A stretch of 9,724 nt of DNA from DATGZX01 sp035296965 (lineage in GTDB: Bacteria; Planctomycetota; Planctomycetia; Gemmatales; Gemmataceae), in the NCBI GenBank assembly GCA_035296965.1, contig DATGZX010000126.1, positions 1 through 9,724 of the forward strand. The letters run 5' to 3'. A model generated the notes under the pieces. The model did no database searches. It worked only from the letters and a program-made list of their open reading frames with translations, and was not told where the DNA came from. Made by a program: the position numbers and the translations under genes. Positions 4,006 through 9,724 of the stretch are shown here, one piece after another (position 1 is the first letter of the stretch; each line of letters starts with the position of its first letter).

Positions 4006-6339
4006 ATGAATTCCGCGCATCCCGTGGCTCGATGCACTCGGCTGCTTCTCTTCGTCCTCTGTGTCCTGTTTGCCGGCGGCGGGTCCAACCTGGCTGCCGC
4101 AGCACCGCCGGGGCCGGTCAACCTCGATTTCAAAGAAGGCGAGATTGGCCAGGTGCCCACTGGTTGGTTTATGCCCGCTCCTTCACAGCAGGCAGGGTTC
4201 GTCGCCAAGCTTACCGAGGACCAACCGAAATCGGGCAAGCGCTGCCTACACATGGATGGCGCCGAGGCGACCAAGGGCGGCGCTGGCATCTTGATGCAGT
4301 CCTTCGAAGCCGTGGCGTTTCGCGGCAAACGTGTGCGTTTCCGGGCCGCGGTTCGTGCCGACGTGGCTGGCCCCGGCAATACGGCCCAGCTCTGGATGCG
4401 CGTCGACCGCAAGGACAATCAGCAAGGCTTCTTTGACAACATGATGGATCGCCCCATCACAGCCAAAGAGTGGCGTCGCTATGACATCGTGGGCGACGTG
4501 GCGGACGACGCCGAATCGATCAGCATTGGTTTGCTCTTCCTGGGCAAGGGTCAGGCATGGCTGGATGCTGCCTCCTTCCAGGTGTTGGGGCCCGCAGGTC
4601 TCGGCGATGAGCCCGCGCGCTCGCTCCAGGTACGGGAACTGGATAACCTCGTCGCGTTCACGCGCCTGCTCGGCTATGTCCGCTATTTCCATCCCAGCGA
4701 CCAATCCGCCAATGCGGACTGGGACCGTGTAGCCATCGAGGGAGTCGTCGCCTGCCAGGGCGCCAAGGATTCCGCCGACCTCGCGCGCAGGTTGGAGAAA
4801 TACTTCAAACCGTTGGCCCCGACGGTGCGCGTCTTTGTCACGGGAAAGAAGCCGGAGCTGCCGGAGGAACTGCACACACGCGCGGGAGTTGCTTCCTTGA
4901 AAACACTGGTCTGGCTCCATCTGGGAGTGGGCACAGGCAGTCCCCAATCGATTTATTCGAGCAGGCGCATCAGCAAAGCAGATGTCGTGGCGACCAGTTT
5001 CGGCACGAAAGTGAAGCCGGAAGATTTACCTGTGCCGGAAAAACCATATCTGGCCGAGCTAGGCGGCGGCGTGTCGGCACTGGTGCCTCTCGCCCTGTTT
5101 GCCGACGCTCAGGGAACGCTGCCTCACGTCGCTGCGCCGGGCACGAACTCCCGCGACCCTGCCGCCAAACCCGAAGGGTTCCTGCCTTCCGGCAACGACA
5201 GGGCCACCCGGCTGGCAGCCGTTGCTCTGGCATGGAATACGTTTCAGCATTTTTACCCATACTTTGATGTCGTGCAGACGGATTGGCCAGCCGCTCTGCG
5301 GCGCGCCCTCACTTCCGCAGCCGCCGACCGCAACGAGGCCGACTTCTTGCTCACCCTGCGCCGGCTTGTAGCCGAGTTGCATGATGGTCACGGACATGTG
5401 GCCATGCGCACCGTGGAGAGCACGGCTATTCCGCCTTTTCTCTGGGACTGGGTCGAAAATCAGCTTGTCGTCACCCAGGTCGCAGTAGACGGCCCGGATT
5501 CGTTGAAGCCAGGTGATGTCATCCTGAAGGTCAACGGGTTGGCCGCCGGCGAAGCGCTTGCTCAGGTGGAAAAAACTATTTCGGGCGCGACCCCGCAATG
5601 GCGGCGCTATCGGGGACTTCACGAGCTGGCGACAGGGCCACGCGATTCCACGCTGACTTTGGAGGTGCAGCCAGCGACAGGAAAATCTTACAAACTCGAG
5701 CTGAAACGCACGGTAAATCCGTCGGAACTGACGGAGACTCGTCCGGAGAAGGTGACGGAACTTAAACCTGGCATCTGGTACCTGGACCTTGATCGGATCG
5801 TGGATGCAGACTTCACGGCGGTGGTGGACAAATTGGCAAAGGCCAGCGGAATCATTTTTGACATGCGCGCCTACCCGCATGGTTCAACCGTGGCCATTAG
5901 CCATCTGATCGATAAGCCGGTCGAGAGCGGTCAGTGGCACATTCCGATCACGCTCTACCCGGATCGCACAAAGGTTAGCTATTCGTTCTCCAACTGGTCG
6001 GTCGCGCCACAGGCGCCGCGTTTCAAGGCGAAGGTAGCGTTCATCACCGACGGCCGGGCCATTAGCTATGCCGAGACTTACCTGGGAATCATCGAGCACT
6101 ACAAGCTGGCGGCGATTGTCGGAGGCCCGACTGCCGGCACGAATGGCAACATCAATCCGATGCGGCTGCCCGGAGGATACACTGTCGCCTGGACCGGCAT
6201 GCGCGTCCTGAAGCAGGACGGCTCGCGCCATCACGGAGTCGGCATCCAGCCCACTATTCCGGCAAAGCGGACAATCCAGGGTGTGCGCGACTGGCGCGAT
6301 GAACTGCTGGTAAAGGCGCTGGAAGCAGTGCGTAACTAG
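4006..6339 (+). CDS. Secreted S41-family serine peptidase with PDZ domain
   Basis: The 777-residue protein starts with a Sec signal peptide (hydrophobic core LLLFVLCVLFAGG, likely cleavage near AAAA-PPG, about 30-34). Residues about 38-196 look like a beta-sandwich, carbohydrate-binding-like domain. A helical segment with 'LLGYVRYFHPSDQ' (221-233) follows. Next comes the S41 N-terminal helical part, 'AWNTFQHFYPYFDVVQTDW' (409-427) and 'LHDGHGHVAM' (458-467), then a PDZ-like segment (about 485-530, 'LKPGDVILKVNG'). The peptidase domain spans about 588-760. 'ITDGRAISYAE' (680-690) gives the candidate catalytic Ser687 with Glu690 in the expected S-x-x-E spacing. It should act outside the cytoplasmic membrane, cutting proteins near their C-termini; the substrate is unknown. 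The start at 4006 is chosen over 3745 because it gives a signal peptide and has AGGA seven bases upstream. It is a single gene, convergent with dinB (31 bp between stops). Confidence 0.9.
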   Translation: MNSAHPVARCTRLLLFVLCVLFAGGGSNLAAAAPPGPVNLDFKEGEIGQVPTGWFMPAPSQQAGFVAKLTEDQPKSGKRCLHMDGAEATKGGAGILMQSFEAVAFRGKRVRFRAAVRADVAGPGNTAQLWMRVDRKDNQQGFFDNMMDRPITAKEWRRYDIVGDVADDAESISIGLLFLGKGQAWLDAASFQVLGPAGLGDEPARSLQVRELDNLVAFTRLLGYVRYFHPSDQSANADWDRVAIEGVVACQGAKDSADLARRLEKYFKPLAPTVRVFVTGKKPELPEELHTRAGVASLKTLVWLHLGVGTGSPQSIYSSRRISKADVVATSFGTKVKPEDLPVPEKPYLAELGGGVSALVPLALFADAQGTLPHVAAPGTNSRDPAAKPEGFLPSGNDRATRLAAVALAWNTFQHFYPYFDVVQTDWPAALRRALTSAAADRNEADFLLTLRRLVAELHDGHGHVAMRTVESTAIPPFLWDWVENQLVVTQVAVDGPDSLKPGDVILKVNGLAAGEALAQVEKTISGATPQWRRYRGLHELATGPRDSTLTLEVQPATGKSYKLELKRTVNPSELTETRPEKVTELKPGIWYLDLDRIVDADFTAVVDKLAKASGIIFDMRAYPHGSTVAISHLIDKPVESGQWHIPITLYPDRTKVSYSFSNWSVAPQAPRFKAKVAFITDGRAISYAETYLGIIEHYKLAAIVGGPTAGTNGNINPMRLPGGYTVAWTGMRVLKQDGSRHHGVGIQPTIPAKRTIQGVRDWRDELLVKALEAVRN

Positions 6340-6370
6340 GGGGAGCCAGTGGAAAATCACCTTGGAGGTA

Positions 6371-7537
6371 TCATTCCGTGGGACGGTCCAGCACGCCGCC
6401 GCGGCGGATGGCATCAGCCCCGTAGCGTGTGCGGATCTGATCGAGCGTTTGATCGAGAGCGGTTTGCTTGTCTTGCAAGCCCGAGTCAAAGAGATCTTTC
6501 TGCACGATCGTTTCACGTGTCAAGCCGGAAGCGCCCACGCCGAGCAAACGGGCTGGCAACAATCCTCTGGGTATGCGCCGGTCAAACAGCGCTGCGGCGG
6601 CTTGCCAAATGGCTGCCGTCGAGTCGGTCGGCTCACGAAGCGTCAGCGAGCGCGAGTGCGTTTGGAAGTTGGCGGAACGGAGTTTCAACTCGATGGTCTT
6701 GGCGCGCAAACCCAGATGCCTGAGGCGCTGGCCAAGTTGCTCCACCAATTCGAGGAGCCAACTACGTAAGACCTGAGGATCTTCGATGTCGCGGGCAAAG
6801 GTCGTTTCCGTGCTGACGGATTTTGCTTCCCGGTCGGGGACGACAGTCCGTTCATCTTCACCAAGGGCCAGTTGGCGGATATGTCGGCCCATGTCGCCGA
6901 ATTTGTCCACCAGGAATTGCTCAGGGGTCGCTGCCAATTGGCCAATGGTTTCGATGCCGAGCCCCCGTAATCGGCGCTCGGCCTTGGCTCCCACGCCCCA
7001 GATTCGCCCAACGGGCAGTGGTGCGAGGAATGCCGCAACATGTTCCGGCTCGAGAACGAGCAATCCGTTGGGCTTGCTGGTGTCGCTTGCCAGTTTCGCC
7101 AGGAATTTGTTGGGTGCGACGCCAACCGAGGCAATAAGGTCTGTCTCTGCGTGAATGCGTTCTTTCAGCTGGCGTGCGATCTCAGGCGCGGGGCCGAACA
7201 AGGGCTCGCTGCCGCGCACGTCCAGGAACGCCTCATCGAGGCTGAGCGGCTCGACAAGAGGTGTGAATGACAGGAAGATTTCGCGAATTTGCTTGCCGAT
7301 GCGTGCATAGTGATCTATGCGGACCGGCAGGAAGATTCCCTGAGGACAAAGCCGGCGCGCCGTTACCGTGGGCATGGCGCTGTGGACGCCGAATTTCCGC
7401 GCTTCATAGGAAGCGGCGCAAACGACGCCACGCTGATCCGCGCTGCCGCCCACGAGGACGGGCTTGCCGCGCAACTCAGGCCGATCACGCTGTTCAACAG
7501 CTGCGTAGAAAGCATCCATGTCGACGTGAAGAATCAT
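6371..7537 (-). CDS. dinB: DNA polymerase IV (Y-family translesion polymerase)
   Basis: The 388-residue protein is a full-length Y-family polymerase that copies damaged DNA with low fidelity. The palm motif 'HVDMDAFYAAVEQRD' starts at residue 4, with metal ligand D6 and steric-gate Y11 blocking ribonucleotides. 'LSLDEAFLDV' supplies D101 and E102. Further along are 'ASVGVAPNKFLAKLASDTSKPNG' (fingers/palm) and the helix-hairpin-helix 'GRIWGVGAKAERRLRGLGIETIGQLA' of the thumb. A little-finger domain occupies about 240-340. 'QKDLF' at 346-350 fits the beta-clamp binding consensus (QxxLF type) and is followed by a tail of about 38 residues 'ALDQTLDQIRTRYGADAIRRG', common in this group. Catalytic residues are intact, so it should be active. 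The start at 7537 has only a weak G-rich ribosome binding site. No LexA-like box is recognisable upstream. Confidence 0.95.
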   Translation of the reverse strand: MILHVDMDAFYAAVEQRDRPELRGKPVLVGGSADQRGVVCAASYEARKFGVHSAMPTVTARRLCPQGIFLPVRIDHYARIGKQIREIFLSFTPLVEPLSLDEAFLDVRGSEPLFGPAPEIARQLKERIHAETDLIASVGVAPNKFLAKLASDTSKPNGLLVLEPEHVAAFLAPLPVGRIWGVGAKAERRLRGLGIETIGQLAATPEQFLVDKFGDMGRHIRQLALGEDERTVVPDREAKSVSTETTFARDIEDPQVLRSWLLELVEQLGQRLRHLGLRAKTIELKLRSANFQTHSRSLTLREPTDSTAAIWQAAAALFDRRIPRGLLPARLLGVGASGLTRETIVQKDLFDSGLQDKQTALDQTLDQIRTRYGADAIRRGGVLDRPTE

Positions 7538-8170
7538 GGCAAACCCCGTGGCAGATCCGATGCGGTCGGCGACCGATTTTAGAGCATGGCCGTGTGTTTC
7601 GCAACGGGGTCGAGTGGATGAGGGGCATTGCCGTTTATGCAGCGTCCGAAAAATCGTTTAACCGCGACCCGAAGGGGAGCGCGTCAACAGAAGGGGACCG
7701 GATCCCGTCTGTTCACGCGCTCGCCGCTGGCTCGCGGTTAAACGAAAAACGTACGAACAGAAACGGGAATGCACTCGAGTGGACGACGGTGGGTAATCAG
7801 CTACGACTGAGGCCGGAGGATCACTTAGTGAAATGGCGCTTCTACATTTAACCTGGTGCTCGGAGCTCGATTTTGTGACGGCCTCTGCCCATCCTTTCGG
7901 ATTCTCCTGGCGCCCGCGGAATCGATTGCCAATAAAATTCCGGCAAACCCATAGCCTCCGCATACCTAACGCGGGTAAACTGTATCAGAAAGATACCGTG
8001 GAGCGCCTGCCTTACTGCTCACCTGGGATCGAGTGCGAACGGACTACCTGCCTGCCGAAATGTAGGATCCAGAAGACGCCGCAACACCTGCCGAATAGAG
8101 TGGCGTATCGTTTTCCTGATTCGGCCATCAACTTATGCAGGACCCCCAAGTTCAGGCGGGGGACTTGAGA
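7538..8170. other. Noncoding region between dinB and the cytochrome gene
   Basis: The divergent space between dinB (leftward) and the cytochrome gene (rightward) holds a long palindrome at 7656-7743 and no supportable gene. Open frames across it, including one continuing from inside dinB to 7851, give unrecognised, low-complexity products. The 400 bases after the palindrome have no clear structure to my eye; the promoters of both genes must lie within this region. Confidence 0.5.
7656..7743. repeat. Long palindrome, second dispersed repeat type
   Basis: Two 36-base arms (7656-7691 and 7708-7743) are inverted copies with about 30 of 36 positions pairing: GTTTAACCGCGA at the outer ends and AGCGCGT.AACAGA at the inner ends are nearly perfect. 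The mismatches cluster in the middle (CCGAAGGGG against GCCAGCGGCG). The 16-base spacer contains GGATCC. The sequence 'TTTAACCGCGA…GGGGAGCGCG' is of a kind I associate with planctomycete intergenic repeats and is unrelated to the one at 3548-3620. No T-run follows. Confidence 0.75.
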
Positions 8171-9724
8171 ATGCGAACCGGCTTGCAAAGCGACCTGGCG
8201 ATCCCTCTGGTGGTGCTGAGCATCATCGGGTCGGTCGGCGTTCGCGCCGCGAGCGCCGAACCACCTGCGCCCAAGGCGGCAGCTTTCTTCGAGGCCAAAA
8301 TCCGCCCCATTCTTGCTGAAAATTGCTTCAAGTGCCATGCAGATAAAAAACAAAAGGGTGGTTTACGTCTCGATTCCCTGACGGCCCTGTTGACTGGCGG
8401 CGACCGGGGCCCCGCGATCGTGCCGGGCCAACCTGAGAAGAGTCTGCTCGTCAAGGCCATCAGTCACAACGACCCCGAGTTGAAAATGCCGCCAGCGAAA
8501 AAGTTGGCGAAGCGGCAGATCGAGGACCTCGCCAATTGGGTGAAAATGGGGAGCCCCTGGCCTGGCGTCGACAGTGCCACCAAGGCTGCTCCGCTGCGCG
8601 GAGAGTTCAAGATTTCAGACAAGGATCGAGCGTACTGGGCGTTTCGGCCCGTCGCGCGTGCACCCGTGCCGCGCGTCCGCAATGCTCAGGAGGTGTTCAA
8701 TCCGATCGATGCTTTTGTACTTGCGAAATTGGAAGCCAATGGCCTTAGGCAGAACCACGTCGCCAATCGACGCGAGCTTCTCCGCCGCGCTTATTTCGAT
8801 CTTCTGGGCCTGCCGCCTACTCCTGAAGAGATCGAGGCATTTATCAAAGATAAGAGCCCTGACGCCTGGGAAAACGTGATCGATCGTCTGCTAGCTTCTC
8901 CTCAGTACGGCGAACGCTGGGGCCGCCATTGGCTGGATGTTGTCCGCTACGCTCAGACAAATGGGTACGAGCGCGATGACGAAAAGCCGTTCGCATGGCG
9001 CTACCGCGATTATGTGATCCGGTCGTTCAATGCCGACGAGCCGTACGATCAATTCATCCGGGAGCAACTAGCCGGCGACGAGATCCTGCCGCACAGCGAC
9101 GATGCCGTCATCGCCACCGGCTACTACCGGTTAGGGGTTTGGGACGATGAGCCCGACGACACGCGGCAAGCGGTCTTCGACGAACTCGACGACATTATCA
9201 CGACAACCGGACAGGCGTTCCTCGGCCTCACGATCAATTGTGCTCGCTGCCACGACCACAAGTTTGATCCAATCAGCCAGCGCGATTACTACAAGCTGTT
9301 GGCGTTTTTGGACAACATCAAGGGGTATGAAAAACCGCGCTTTGTTATCGATTCAGCGACGCTTACGGCGCTAGGAAATGGGCGAGAGAAGCTGACACGA
9401 CTTGGCGGCGGCCAAAAGACGGGCCAGAAGCGCAAAGCACAAGGCAGCGCAGCGGGTGTGACACCAGCTTCGGCAGCCGCGCCTGGTCAGGCGAACAATT
9501 TAGATATCGCCTGGGCGCTGTCTGTACACGAGAAGGGTCGCACGGCACCGAAAACTCACGTCTTGATTCGCGGCAATGCTGCTAGCGAAGGCGATGAGGT
9601 GGAACCGGGATTTCCAGATGTCCTGGCCCCGGCAAAGCTCAAGCCGACGAGTCAGATGGTGCAAGGCGAGGGGCAGCTAATAATCTCCCCTCGCCCCCGC
9701 TTCGGGGGAGAGGGGTCGGGGGTG
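8171..9724 (+). CDS. PSCyt1/DUF1549 planctomycete cytochrome-c protein (cut by window end)
   Basis: The frame is open from 8171 to the window end (518 codons, C-terminus missing). An N-terminal signal sequence (about 1-30, IPLVVLSIIGSVGVRAASA) directs export. A PSCyt1 cytochrome-c domain follows: 'FFEAKIRPILAENCFKCHADKKQKGGLRLDS', with haem motif C52-F-K-C55-H56 and probable axial Met106 in 'KMPP'. 'YWAFRPV' starts the link to the DUF1549 (PSCyt2) domain at about 177-385: 'NPIDAFVLAKLEANGL', 'RRAYFDLLGLPPTPEEIEAF', 'SPQYGERWGRHWLDVVRYAQTNGYERD'. A second haem motif is C357-A-R-C360-H361-DHKFDPI. DUF1553 (PSD1) normally follows DUF1549 and should start beyond the window edge. Such proteins are abundant in planctomycetes; a role in electron transfer or polysaccharide metabolism is suspected but unproven. 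The region 400-455 is low in complexity (Gly/Ala/Gln/Lys), a likely linker. GGGGGA lies upstream of the ATG. No second gene of the usual pair (DUF1501) is visible here. Confidence 0.93.
   Translation, partial: MRTGLQSDLAIPLVVLSIIGSVGVRAASAEPPAPKAAAFFEAKIRPILAENCFKCHADKKQKGGLRLDSLTALLTGGDRGPAIVPGQPEKSLLVKAISHNDPELKMPPAKKLAKRQIEDLANWVKMGSPWPGVDSATKAAPLRGEFKISDKDRAYWAFRPVARAPVPRVRNAQEVFNPIDAFVLAKLEANGLRQNHVANRRELLRRAYFDLLGLPPTPEEIEAFIKDKSPDAWENVIDRLLASPQYGERWGRHWLDVVRYAQTNGYERDDEKPFAWRYRDYVIRSFNADEPYDQFIREQLAGDEILPHSDDAVIATGYYRLGVWDDEPDDTRQAVFDELDDIITTTGQAFLGLTINCARCHDHKFDPISQRDYYKLLAFLDNIKGYEKPRFVIDSATLTALGNGREKLTRLGGGQKTGQKRKAQGSAAGVTPASAAAPGQANNLDIAWALSVHEKGRTAPKTHVLIRGNAASEGDEVEPGFPDVLAPAKLKPTSQMVQGEGQLIISPRPRFGGEGSGV
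9687..9715. repeat. GC-rich palindrome inside the cytochrome gene
   Basis: Arms CCCCTCGCCCCCG (9687-9699) and CGGGGGAGAGGGG (9703-9715) pair with one mismatch around a 3-base CTT loop. It lies in frame within the cytochrome gene, encoding 'SPRPRFGGEGSG', just before the point where the DUF1553 domain should begin. The sequence looks like a widespread intergenic GC-rich repeat rather than part of the protein family. Confidence 0.65.

Noticed and set aside
4246..4947. Long minus-strand frames opposite the S41 gene (also 5059-5880)
   Set aside because: Antisense shadows of a GC-rich gene with clear domain evidence on the plus strand.
7267..7851. 194-codon plus-strand frame reaching from dinB into the intergenic region
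   Set aside because: Its first part is antisense to the well-supported dinB gene and its second part runs through the palindrome at 7656-7743; composition is not protein-like.

Overview
The window looks like chromosomal DNA of a planctomycete. The strongest sign is the right-hand gene, a secreted cytochrome-c protein of the planctomycete-specific PSCyt1 + DUF1549 (PSCyt2) architecture with two CxxCH haem motifs. GC-rich dispersed palindromes of a kind I associate with planctomycete intergenic DNA agree with this. Protein-coding parts on the right are GC-rich; the segment around 1.4-3.3 kb is visibly more AT-rich.

Layout, left to right. (1) 1-306: the 3' end of an insertion sequence (ISAs1-like transposase C-terminus, plus strand, putative IS end at about 139) butts into a minus-strand HTH/WYL-type regulator gene and truncates it after its DNA-binding domain. 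(2) 307-1325: about 1 kb with no convincing gene, holding a few small palindromes and repeats. (3) 1326-1391: the 3' half of a selenocysteine tRNA, beginning near the anticodon loop with no 5' half upstream. This is the usual signature of a tyrosine-recombinase attachment site. (4) 1392-3306: an AT-richer cassette ending at a second copy of the tRNA acceptor/T-stem sequence (3307-3320). It carries a leftward two-gene operon (a small membrane-anchored zinc-ribbon protein, then a HEPN-like protein with an RNxxxH motif) and one or two small rightward ORFs. (5) 3321-4005: noncoding, with a large dispersed palindrome. (6) 4006-6339: a secreted S41-family serine peptidase with a PDZ domain. (7) 6371-7537, minus strand: DNA polymerase IV (dinB), convergent with the peptidase gene. 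(8) 7538-8170: noncoding, with a second, unrelated long palindrome. (9) 8171-9724: the PSCyt1/DUF1549 cytochrome protein, running off the window and carrying a GC-rich palindrome in frame near the window edge.

The right half is ordinary chromosomal gene content (envelope proteolysis, translesion synthesis, planctomycete cytochrome). The left third is accessory DNA: an IS-disrupted regulator, a tRNA-Sec remnant, and a small cassette whose HEPN-like/zinc-ribbon pair is the best candidate here for an undescribed toxin or defence module. No integrase, CRISPR array, rRNA or complete tRNA gene is visible.
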